Shown piece by piece: positions 1 to 5,516 of a stretch of 5,516 bases of DNA. The stretch covers positions 1 to 5,516 of the forward strand of contig JAICRQ010000260.1 of assembly GCA_025966435.1 (NCBI GenBank), in the 5' to 3' direction. How positions within the stretch are numbered: position 1 is the stretch's first letter; every line of letters starts with the position of its first letter. The translations under genes were made by a program, and so were the position numbers. Source of the stretch: Anaerolineales bacterium (lineage in GTDB: Bacteria; Chloroflexota; Anaerolineae; Anaerolineales; Villigracilaceae). Below the pieces are notes generated by a model. That model made no database searches and was not told where the DNA came from. It worked only from the letters and a program-made list of their open reading frames with translations.

Positions 1-1
1 G

Positions 2-1399
2 GCTCTCGTAGCCATACTTGTCCTTCTCTCCACCATTGTCCCCACAAGAAATGTGGCAGCTCAGAACCCCATCAGAGTCGTTCCGGGCGCCATGGGCTTT
101 GGCACCTTCACACCAGCGGGGAGAGGTGGTGCAGTTCTCTATGTCACGAACCTCAACGACAACGGCTTGGGGACCTTACGCTCGGCATTGACCGCTCAAT
201 TTCCGCGGACGGTTGTGTTCAAGATCTCCGGCACAATCACCCTGGCGAGTGACATTGTCGTCACATCACCCTTTTTGACGGTTGCCGGACAAACGGCTCC
301 GGGCGAAGGTGTGCAAATCAGGGGTGCTCAGATCAAAATTGCCACACATGATGTGCTCATCCGCTACCTGAAGGTGCGTACCGGCGATTTGATCACCATA
401 AGCGACCCTGCAGACCGGGACTCCCTTGCATTGAATCATGCGACAGAAGCCTATAGAATTGTGATCGATCACTCCACGCTGATCTGGGGTCCAGATATCG
501 GCGGGATCAGCTTCCTGAATGGAGTCCGTGATGCAACGGTGTCGAATTCCATTTTGGGGGAAGGGCTATATATTTCCAACCATCCTGAAGCAATCGCGCT
601 GGAGACGGGTCACTCTATGGGCGCTACCATCACACAGTTAAATCCAACCTCTCACCCCACTCGGATTACGCTGCATCACAACCTGCTGACAACATCCTCC
701 GACCGGAATCCGCGAGTGATTGGCGGGGAAAACATCGACATTGTGAACAATGTGATCTACAACTGGCGTAACTCTGCGTCCCAGGGGAACCCTGTAAAGT
801 TGAACCTGCTGTACAACTATTACATCAAAGGTCCCATGTCCACAAACTCCTCTGCCCTGGTTGCCTGGAAGCCCGTTGCGCAAGCAGGTACTACGCTTCG
901 GTCAGCTTCTGTTTACACAGGTGCGAATCTAACCGAGGGATTCACCGCCGTTCGTGGCGGCCCGCCTCATGTGTATGCGACTGCGCGCTTTACGCCCTAC
1001 TCGATGGCTTCAGAGGATTCCCCGCAGGTTGCCTATCAGAAGATCGTAAATGATGTTGGCGCAAACCGCCAGGTCAGCGGTCCGGGCGGGACGATGGTCG
1101 TGATTCGGGATGCCGTAGACAGGCGTATCATCAATAACCTAATCAACCGGCGCGGAACGTTTCTGAATGGCGTGGCTGCAAATGGGGTGGGCGGTTTTCC
1201 TGCTATCTCATGGCCAACCCTGGCGGCTGGCACCCCCGCCGTGGACAATGATAACGATGGAATGCCAGATGCATGGGAAAATCTTTACTTTGGGACCACG
1301 TCCCGCGGAAAGTGGAACGACTCCAGGGGTGACTTCGACTCCGATGGGTATACCGATTTAGAAGAATATTTGAACGAGACAGACCCCACGGCACGATAG
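2..1399 (+). CDS. Secreted pectate lyase-like (PL1-type) right-handed beta-helix protein, 5' partial
   Basis: Likely cleaves de-esterified pectin (polygalacturonate) outside the cell by calcium-dependent beta-elimination, as known for pectate lyases. The frame is open to the left edge. The first GTG (53) and its A-A-Q are not the true start, because codons 2-52 encode a hydrophobic run (ALVAILVLLSTIV) followed by a V-A-A/Q site, which is the end of a Sec signal peptide whose Met lies upstream. The mature part begins with G-F-G / G-R-G-G and a VTNLNDNG.GTLR motif, then a VVFKISGTI strand and AGQTAPG, all typical of this family. A V-I-D-H motif (467-472) and S-D-R-N-P-R (698-715) match the conserved catalytic-region motifs, the Arg being the candidate base. 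Repeated NNVIYNW / YNYY strands follow, as in beta-helix coils. The C-terminus carries two Asp-rich calcium-loop-like motifs (1244-1279 and 1331-1366). The family call is firm. Exact substrate is inferred, and a rhamnogalacturonan or other uronan lyase is possible. Confidence 0.88.
   Translation, partial: ALVAILVLLSTIVPTRNVAAQNPIRVVPGAMGFGTFTPAGRGGAVLYVTNLNDNGLGTLRSALTAQFPRTVVFKISGTITLASDIVVTSPFLTVAGQTAPGEGVQIRGAQIKIATHDVLIRYLKVRTGDLITISDPADRDSLALNHATEAYRIVIDHSTLIWGPDIGGISFLNGVRDATVSNSILGEGLYISNHPEAIALETGHSMGATITQLNPTSHPTRITLHHNLLTTSSDRNPRVIGGENIDIVNNVIYNWRNSASQGNPVKLNLLYNYYIKGPMSTNSSALVAWKPVAQAGTTLRSASVYTGANLTEGFTAVRGGPPHVYATARFTPYSMASEDSPQVAYQKIVNDVGANRQVSGPGGTMVVIRDAVDRRIINNLINRRGTFLNGVAANGVGGFPAISWPTLAAGTPAVDNDNDGMPDAWENLYFGTTSRGKWNDSRGDFDSDGYTDLEEYLNETDPTAR
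1244..1366 (+). other. Pair of Asp-rich calcium-loop-like motifs at the C-terminus of the pectate lyase-like protein
   Basis: The first loop reads D-N-D-N-D-G-M-P-D-A-W-E (1244-1279) and the second D-F-D-S-D-G-Y-T-D-L-E-E (1331-1366). Both have the DxDxDGxxDxxE spacing of EF-hand, dockerin or thrombospondin type-3 calcium loops. Such tails are common in secreted polysaccharide lyases of environmental bacteria. They may stabilise the protein with calcium or attach it to a partner or the cell surface. The two loops are about 17 residues apart. No cohesin-binding dockerin is claimed, because the Ser/Thr recognition pairs and the full two-helix layout are not evident. Confidence 0.65.
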
Positions 1400-1417
1400 G
1401 TGTCTTCGGTCTAGAAC

Positions 1418-1458
1418 AAATAGGTTGCTGCTGCGAATAACGCAGCAGCAACCTATTT
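1418..1458. terminator. Perfect 18-bp hairpin, probable bidirectional terminator
   Basis: Left arm 1418-1435 and right arm 1441-1458 are exact reverse complements around an AATAA loop. The stem is GC-rich toward the loop (GCTGCTGCG) and AT-rich at its base (AAATA / TATTT), so transcripts from either strand end the stem in a short U run. It starts 18 bp after the lyase stop codon and faces the 3' end of the convergent minus-strand gene, the usual place for a shared terminator. The U tract is short and lies inside the stem, which makes it a less than ideal intrinsic terminator. Confidence 0.7.
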
Positions 1459-1691
1459 AATGTAGCGTGCATTCGGGATAATGGGATCAAAAGGAATTAG
1501 CTGTATTTGCCAGTATGAATGTATATGGGGGAAATTACGATCCGAAATAGAAACTTTGCTGATCGGGCCAGGGAAGAATACCTAAACGATCTTGAGGGTT
1601 TTTATAGAATTCTTCAAGATGTGTACAAAAAGCCATACACTTTTCCGTTGATATCTAAGTTGCGCTCGATCGACTCACGTATCTCAGCCGA
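1459..1691. other. Convergent intergenic region with no supported gene
   Basis: This stretch lies between the hairpin and the stop codon of the minus-strand gene. A plus-strand frame opens at ATG 1519 (M-Y-M-G-E-I-T-I-R) and runs to 1845, but it overlaps the last 150 bases of the minus-strand gene tail to tail. Its non-overlapping part (about 58 codons) is rich in charged and aromatic residues and could pass for protein. It has no Shine-Dalgarno sequence before ATG 1519 and matches no family I recognise. If it is a gene it would be a small one or a remnant. I leave it uncalled. Confidence 0.4.
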
Positions 1692-3167
1692 TTACCTGAG
1701 ATCCGGAAGAAAGTTCAGTACTAGAATGATCTCGTTTGTTTTACCACCCCAATCAGAACCTCCATATGACCGCAGATCACTCACCTCGATGAGCTCGCTG
1801 CCGCTTAGGACAGTCAAATTCATGCCCGTTAAAGCGATCTGTTGAGAATTTTCAGGGTTGATCGCGGCGGCGTCCCATGTGTTCTGGATCTCGGTAGTCT
1901 TACCAGTCGCCGCATCGTAGTAGACAATGTTGTCGTCAGTCCTGCAGGCGAGTAGTCTTTTTTGATGGTCGGCTTCCACTCGCTGGCAAACTTGCTCGGT
2001 TTGGTTGACCTTACCGGTGGGTTCAACGACTGAGAGTAAATTTTTCTCAACAGTAAGAGCGACGTAAATACCTTGCATCGTTACGACCGAATTTGGATTG
2101 ATGCCGAATGCACCTTTGCCCATGATTCGATCGGTTTCAATGTCGATCTCCATGAGTTGGCCGTCTGCCTCCCGGATAGCAAAGAGCAGTGGGGAACTTT
2201 CTTTCAATGGGAATTCTGGCATTTTCATGCCTTCGTATTCTTTCAGCAGATTTCCGCCGAAATCGTAAATTCTCACGGAGACGTTACCGTCTTCATCCCG
2301 ATACTCTGTTGCATACTTGCAATTCGTCCAGTGGACAGACGGATTGGAGAAGTCTCCGGTTTCAAACTCCCAGATGTTTTGAACCAGGGGAAGTTCTACT
2401 GTCCTGCCATCTCGCCATTCAATGTAAGCCCTATCGCCAACTTTCGTTGCTCGAAGGTATGGCTGTAAAGGGCACCAATTAGGTGCAGCAATAACTTTCT
2501 TATGGCGAACCAGTTTGGTCAGAGGTGTTTTGACAATTCGGCATTTGTTGCTGAAGTCACCTGTGTCAGTGTCGTATTGATGCTCAATGCGACTTGGGAA
2601 GTAGAAAGTGACTGTGTAATAGATCGTTTCTCCCCAGTTTTCGATGCCAGGCACACTTAAGGTTTCGCTATCCAAACGATCCAGCCAAAAGTTAGGTGTC
2701 GTATAGGTATGACCCTGATCATCGCTGAACGTTGCGACACCATAAGGATCCGGACCGTTGGCTACCTCTATGTTGCATGCTTCCTCATGCTCATTAACCC
2801 AGGCCATTGCCTCAACAGGGTTATTTGGAGTTTCGGGCACGGGAGGGATGACGAGCGTGGGGGGATCGAGTGGGCTGTTGCTGTTTGCAACCTCGTTGCG
2901 ATCATTCTTATTCTTACACTTCTCTTTTCTTTCGCCATTCTTCTTTTTGCACTTTTTCTTATCTTTGTCAGAGTTGTCGTCATTACCCTTTGCCTTGCAC
3001 TTTTTCTTCTTCTCTTTTTTGCACTCATCCTTGTTCTTGTCGCTGTTGTCGCTAATGTCGGCTGCCTGGACAACTGTAACGCCCAGATTGAGAGCCGGCA
3101 TGAGTTCGGGCAGGACGAAGAAAGTTAAAGTCAGCACTATAGCCAGCCTGATCAAAAGCTTGTTCAT
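1692..3167 (-). CDS. Exported protein of unknown family with a Lys/Cys-rich linker and beta-rich C-terminal domain
   Basis: I do not recognise the family. The 491-residue product starts with a Sec signal peptide (basic N-K / R, hydrophobic LAIVLTLTFFVL, probable cleavage V-Q-A/A-D near residue 35). Residues 36-92 form a highly charged low-complexity tract with two copies of a D-N-S-D-K...C-K-K...K-C-K unit. A Pro-rich hinge (about 99-117) leads to a 370-residue domain with six more cysteines (131, 209, 232, 283, 394, 408), making ten in all, an even number consistent with disulfides. A T-G-D-F-S-N motif occurs twice (202-207 and 270-275). Residues 325-465 show short beta-strand repeats such as LLFAIREADGQLMEIDIETD and NIVYYDAATGKTTEI, resembling propeller blades. 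The start is supported by AAGGAGA seven bases before ATG. It is transcribed toward the lyase and ends 234 bp from the shared hairpin. It is probably extracytoplasmic. Function is unknown. Confidence 0.85.
   Translation of the reverse strand: MNKLLIRLAIVLTLTFFVLPELMPALNLGVTVVQAADISDNSDKNKDECKKEKKKKCKAKGNDDNSDKDKKKCKKKNGERKEKCKNKNDRNEVANSNSPLDPPTLVIPPVPETPNNPVEAMAWVNEHEEACNIEVANGPDPYGVATFSDDQGHTYTTPNFWLDRLDSETLSVPGIENWGETIYYTVTFYFPSRIEHQYDTDTGDFSNKCRIVKTPLTKLVRHKKVIAAPNWCPLQPYLRATKVGDRAYIEWRDGRTVELPLVQNIWEFETGDFSNPSVHWTNCKYATEYRDEDGNVSVRIYDFGGNLLKEYEGMKMPEFPLKESSPLLFAIREADGQLMEIDIETDRIMGKGAFGINPNSVVTMQGIYVALTVEKNLLSVVEPTGKVNQTEQVCQRVEADHQKRLLACRTDDNIVYYDAATGKTTEIQNTWDAAAINPENSQQIALTGMNLTVLSGSELIEVSDLRSYGGSDWGGKTNEIILVLNFLPDLR
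2901..3050 (-). repeat. Tandemly duplicated Lys/Cys/Asp-rich segment within the exported protein
   Basis: Residues 40-63 (2979-3050) and 64-89 (2901-2978) are two diverged copies of one unit. Each opens with D-N-S-D-K, then C-K-K, a Lys-rich run, then K-C-K and an N-D ending. Cysteines are at 49, 57, 73 and 84. The unit is strongly cationic overall, with acidic clusters at its start. It lies directly after the signal peptide, so it would form an extended exported linker. Cationic linkers can bind anionic polymers, and the cysteines could cross-link chains. Both ideas are inference. Confidence 0.7.
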
Positions 3168-3174
3168 GATATTT

Positions 3175-3181
3175 TCTCCTT
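3175..3181 (-). promoter_or_regulatory. Shine-Dalgarno sequence of the exported-protein gene
   Basis: On the minus strand this reads AAGGAGA, seven bases before ATG 3167-3165. It is a strong match to the 16S anti-Shine-Dalgarno sequence at normal spacing, and it fixes the start codon and so the signal peptide. No convincing -35/-10 pair was found further upstream. Confidence 0.85.
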
Positions 3182-3721
3182 TTGAGCGAACTTCTTTATA
3201 GATTACTCATTTCAACATGCTATTTTTCATATCCGCTCAAGTATTTCTCGTACCAATAAAAAAATTTTCAAGTCTCCTGTCGTTTAGGACAAGAGTAGTT
3301 TGTGAAAGTGTAGGTGCCGTTCTCTTTGCGATACCTTCCATTGCTGCCATAGGCAGACCTATTGACAGTGAAAAAAGATCTGCATATCGAATGCTTAAGG
3401 CAAAAACGAGCACAACTTGATTTTCTGCAAAGGTAGAGATAAATTTTCTCGTGAACCTTCTGGCAATCAAGCGAGCACTAATGTATTCGGTTTTGTTTTT
3501 ATCAGTCAGTGCGGTGTACTTTTTGGCTCCCCTTGTCCAGAAAATCGAGCAGAAGTATAAAAGACCACAAAAAGGCTTGAAAGCAACGAGAAGATTTCTA
3601 ACTACACGATAAATGCTACAGGCAAGACCCTCAGGCAGGTCAGGAGTAAAGTGCAATTTCTGCAATGCTAATCGGGCTATATATCTATATTACAATAAAA
3701 TCTCCTTAGTGAAATCCATCG

Positions 3722-3756
3722 ACTGGGGGGAGTTTAGCTCCGCCACTTGGGGGAGT
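3722..3756. repeat. Direct repeat of ACTGGGGGGAGT, 23 bp apart
   Basis: ACTGGGGGGAGT (3722-3733) recurs as ACTTGGGGGAGT (3745-3756) with one mismatch. The start-to-start distance of 23 bp is about two turns of the helix, so a regulator could bind both copies on one face. It lies about 200 bp before the TIR gene. It may also be chance or a relic of a gene. No regulator family is identified. Confidence 0.4.
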
Positions 3757-3867
3757 AGTTACAGCAGGATACGTGTCGCGCACTGTTAGACAATAGCTCA
3801 ACCCCTACACGGCATCGAAGTATCTCAAAAATGAATTATCGGCAGACGGAACGTTTTGAAGAAATCG

Positions 3868-3896
3868 TTGCCATCATCGCCTGTTTTACCATAAAA
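3868..3896 (+). promoter_or_regulatory. Candidate sigma70-type promoter for the TIR gene
   Basis: TTGCCA (3868-3873) differs from the consensus -35 at one base. CATAAA (3890-3895), 16 bp downstream, matches four of six -10 bases. Shifting to ATAAAA gives a 17-bp spacer. Transcription would begin near 3902, leaving a leader of about 50 bases before ATG 3952. It was found by eye, so a chance match is possible. Confidence 0.4.
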
Positions 3897-3899
3897 CAG
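3881..3899. promoter_or_regulatory. Perfect 8+3+8 palindrome over the -10 element, possible operator
   Basis: CTGTTTTA (3881-3888), spacer CCA, TAAAACAG (3892-3899) form an exact inverted repeat. It covers the candidate -10 of the TIR gene, where a bound dimeric repressor would block polymerase. The same sequence in RNA would be only a weak AT-rich hairpin, so a DNA operator is the likelier reading. No cognate regulator is in the window. Confidence 0.4.
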
Positions 3900-3942
3900 A
3901 TATGCAGCCGCAGGGGTATATCAGGTAGAATCGACATAACAT

Positions 3943-3949
3943 AGGTGAT
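3943..3949 (+). promoter_or_regulatory. Shine-Dalgarno sequence of the TIR gene
   Basis: AGGTGAT is an exact complement of the ATCACCT portion of the 16S rRNA 3' end and sits two bases before ATG 3952. Because the match uses the downstream part of the anti-Shine-Dalgarno sequence, the short gap is normal geometry. It supports the start that places the F-V-S-Y-S motif of the TIR domain at residues 5-9. Confidence 0.75.
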
Positions 3950-3951
3950 TC

Positions 3952-5516
3952 ATGGCGAAATTATTTGTTTCTTATTCCCGGCGGGATTCGGCGGCAGCCC
4001 GAAAACTAATCGAGGCATTCCGCTCGATCGAGCAGGACGTATGGGTAGACTGGGAGTCCATCCCTCCGGCTGTGGACTGGCTCGAACAGATCTTCCGCGG
4101 CATCGAAGAAGCGGATGCGTTCATTTTCATGATCAGCCCGGACTCCATTGCATCGGAAGTGTGCAAGGTGGAGCTCAACCGGGCGGCGCAGAACAACAAA
4201 CGCATCATCCCCATCGTCCTGCGCGACGTGCCGCCGAAGGACACTCCCGAGAGCATCCGCAAGCTGAACTGGACCTTCATCCGCGAGGGGGATAATTTCG
4301 AGGAAGGTCTGGCAAAGGTCAAAACCGCGATCGAGCTGGACCTGGACTGGCTGGAAGAACATCGCCGCCTGCAGGTCCGTTCCCTCGAGTGGCACCGCAA
4401 AAAGGACCCGAGCCTGCTCCTGCGCGGGCGCGATTTGCGCAACGCCCGGCATATGCTGGCGACCGCCACAGCCAAAGACCCAACACCCACAGACCTGCAA
4501 ACGACATTCATTCAACACAGCGCAAAGAGCGAACGGAACCGGACCATCACATGGATTACAACCGGCATCGCTGTGCTCTCCCTGGCACTCCTGTCTTTTC
4601 TTGCGACGGAAGCACGAGATCGTGCCGTAACGGCTCAAACAGCGGAAGCGCAGCAGAGACAAACGGCAGTCTCTGCGTTGACGGAAGAAGCCAAACAAAG
4701 ACAGACGGCCGTCGCGGCACTCACCGAAGAAGCCAAACAACGGCAGACGGCGGTCGCAGCGGAGGCAGTTGCCGTCCAGAACGAGATCGCGGCAGAAGCC
4801 CAGCGCAGCGCCGCCCGAGCACAGATCTACCTCAACCGTCCCGGCGAGCTCTATACAAGCACGCTCCTTGCCATCGACTCCATGAAGAGGCTCCCTTCCG
4901 ACGAAGCCGAGGAAATCCTTCGCCGGAACATCAGCCTGCTCCCGGCGCCCGTGAAGCAGTTCGCGCAGACAGGCCGCATCAACGCCCTCACTTTCAACTC
5001 GCAGGGCAATACGTTTTTCACGGCCAGCGCCGACGGCACAACCTGTGCCTGGAACATCGAAGAAGAGACTGTAAAAGAACTTTTCTGCACGCTCCCGGGT
5101 CCGGCGGGAGTGAATGCCCTGGCGTTCAATTCGGACGCTTCCCTTCTCATCACAGGGGATCAGACGGGACTCGTTCAGATATTAAACCCGGCGACGGGAG
5201 ATGTGCTGCAAGCCTTCCAGCGCGTGGGACCGGCCTCCGCGCAGACGGAGATCGTGGATGTGGAAAACAGCGCCTCAGGACAGGAACCGACGGGAATCCC
5301 CGTCCGCAACATAAGCATCCGCCCCACCCGAGAACGGAAGCTCGTCGTCACTTATGACGACGGACAGACGCCCATCTTCGACCCTCTCACAGGCAAACTC
5401 AGTGCCCGCATCTCGTCCGTCAGCCGCCCGAATGTTTCTGGCCTCAGCCCGAATGGCGCCTGGCTGGCAACCGGTTCTGAAAACGGGCGCGTGTCCATTT
5501 TGAATCTCACGGAGAA
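3952..5516 (+). CDS. TIR domain - transmembrane - coiled coil - WD40 repeat protein, 3' partial
   Basis: The frame starts at 3952 and is still open at the window end (521 codons seen). Residues 1-130 form a TIR domain: F-V-S-Y-S-R-R-D (5-12), D-V-W-V-D-W-E (29-35), F-M-I-S-P-D-S (59-65) and C-K-V-E-L (71-75). Glu74 takes the position of the NADase catalytic Glu of SARM1 and active bacterial TIRs. Residues 131-197 match the linker typical of TIR-WD40 proteins (L-D-W-L-E-E-H, L-L-L-R-G-R-D-L at 155-162, P-T-P-T-D-L-Q-T). A single membrane helix lies at about 199-218, preceded by K, R and R, so the TIR side should be cytoplasmic. Four 14-residue coiled-coil repeats follow (221-276), then a helical segment (about 285-330) and WD40-like blades at about 342-370, 387-423, 451-480 and 488-521. 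TIR domains can cleave NAD+ or signal by assembly. Here the WD40 part probably senses a partner and the TIR is the output. Activity and defence role are inferred. The gene is more GC-rich than the region before it. Confidence 0.9.
   Translation, partial: MAKLFVSYSRRDSAAARKLIEAFRSIEQDVWVDWESIPPAVDWLEQIFRGIEEADAFIFMISPDSIASEVCKVELNRAAQNNKRIIPIVLRDVPPKDTPESIRKLNWTFIREGDNFEEGLAKVKTAIELDLDWLEEHRRLQVRSLEWHRKKDPSLLLRGRDLRNARHMLATATAKDPTPTDLQTTFIQHSAKSERNRTITWITTGIAVLSLALLSFLATEARDRAVTAQTAEAQQRQTAVSALTEEAKQRQTAVAALTEEAKQRQTAVAAEAVAVQNEIAAEAQRSAARAQIYLNRPGELYTSTLLAIDSMKRLPSDEAEEILRRNISLLPAPVKQFAQTGRINALTFNSQGNTFFTASADGTTCAWNIEEETVKELFCTLPGPAGVNALAFNSDASLLITGDQTGLVQILNPATGDVLQAFQRVGPASAQTEIVDVENSASGQEPTGIPVRNISIRPTRERKLVVTYDDGQTPIFDPLTGKLSARISSVSRPNVSGLSPNGAWLATGSENGRVSILNLTE
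4546..4605 (+). other. Single transmembrane helix of the TIR-WD40 protein
   Basis: Residues 199-218 (I-T-W-I-T-T-G-I-A-V-L-S-L-A-L-L-S-F-L-A) are uncharged and hydrophobic. Lys192, Arg195 and Arg197 stand just before them and a mixed-charge E-A-R-D-R just after. By the positive-inside rule the N-terminal TIR is cytoplasmic and the coiled coil plus WD40 repeats are outside the membrane, though the charge contrast is modest. Confidence 0.7.
4612..4779 (+). repeat. Four tandem 42-bp / 14-residue coiled-coil repeats
   Basis: Units are residues 221-234, 235-248, 249-262 and 263-276. Units two and three are nearly identical (QRQTAVSALTEEAK and QRQTAVAALTEEAK). The fourth keeps QRQTAVAA, and the first is diverged (ARDRAVTAQTAEAQ). 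Fourteen residues equal two heptads, so the repeat extends a coiled coil in register. The near-identity of the middle copies suggests recent duplication by slippage or unequal crossing-over, and repeat number may vary between strains. Confidence 0.8.

Larger units (their letters stand above)
3182..3951. other. Long AT-richer intergenic region between divergent genes
   Basis: This 770-bp stretch separates the divergently transcribed exported-protein and TIR genes and must hold both promoters. It is visibly more AT-rich than the TIR gene. No gene in it is convincing. A plus-strand frame from ATG 3217 to 3786 has only two stops (TGA 3418, TAA 3610) and includes a hydrophobic segment (MYSVLFLSVSAVYFLAPLV at 3481). 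A minus-strand frame (3665-3237) starts only with TTG and lacks a Shine-Dalgarno sequence. The right half contains a 12-bp direct repeat (3722-3756), a promoter-like pair with a palindrome (3868-3899), and the TIR ribosome binding site. Confidence 0.6.

Noticed and set aside
2709..3201. Two plus-strand frames opposite the exported-protein linker that look like membrane proteins
   Set aside because: The Leu/Phe/Ser-rich runs are the complement of the Lys codons in the linker. They have no ribosome binding site of note.
3274..3295. Hairpin CTCCTGTC / GACAAGAG near a run of A residues, read as a minus-strand terminator
   Set aside because: The stem has a mismatch and the T run on the minus strand starts about nine bases beyond it, with no supported minus-strand gene upstream.
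3237..3665. Minus-strand open frame of 142 codons
   Set aside because: It begins only with TTG, lacks a Shine-Dalgarno sequence, matches no family I recognise, and overlaps a plus-strand frame that looks at least as protein-like.
3676..3710. AT-rich TATATATCTATATT tract as a promoter or origin element
   Set aside because: No -35 partner at suitable spacing and no iterons or DnaA-box cluster were seen. It is likely just AT-rich intergenic sequence.
4006..4740. Long minus-strand frame antisense to the TIR gene
   Set aside because: The plus-strand frame here encodes clear TIR and linker motifs. The antisense product is Cys/Arg-rich without domain features and is a by-product of GC-rich coding sequence.
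4389..5357. Plus-strand frame of 322 codons inside the TIR gene in another frame
   Set aside because: Its product is a Pro/Arg/His-rich shadow. The true frame from 3952 runs through the whole region and carries the coiled coil and WD40 repeats.

Overview
The window holds three substantial protein genes. Two of them run off its edges. From left to right they are a secreted pectate-lyase-like beta-helix protein (+, 5' end outside the window), an exported protein of unknown family on the opposite strand, and a TIR-domain / transmembrane / coiled-coil / WD40 protein (+, 3' end outside the window). No rRNA, tRNA, CRISPR array or insertion sequence is visible. The gene mix suggests a free-living environmental bacterium that degrades plant polysaccharide. 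The TIR-WD40 architecture with its conserved linker is familiar from Chloroflexota (Anaerolineae-like) and some other large-genome bacteria. That assignment is an inference from gene content and not a taxonomic proof.

Layout: 2-1399 is a pectate lyase family protein whose signal peptide lies upstream of the first apparent start codon. It ends in two calcium-loop-like Asp-rich motifs. A perfect 18-bp hairpin (1418-1458) follows and probably terminates transcription between two converging genes. The region 1459-1691 has no convincing gene. On the minus strand, 3167-1692 encodes a 491-residue exported protein with a Lys/Cys/Asp-rich duplicated linker after its signal peptide. Its C-terminal half is beta-rich. 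Then comes a long, AT-richer stretch (3182-3951) without a convincing gene. It holds a mostly open plus-strand frame that may be gene debris, a 12-bp direct repeat, and a promoter-like sequence overlapped by a perfect 19-bp palindrome. The visibly more GC-rich TIR gene starts at 3952 behind a good Shine-Dalgarno sequence and is still open at the last base.

Working together: the first two genes converge and both products are exported, so both could act at the cell surface or outside the cell, but nothing in the sequence proves they share a pathway. The TIR gene has its own upstream region and looks like an independent transcription unit. Its architecture is a cytoplasmic TIR effector, a single membrane helix, a double-heptad coiled coil and WD40 repeats. 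This fits a membrane-anchored sensor/effector, plausibly in defence or stress signalling. It is the most interesting item in the window.
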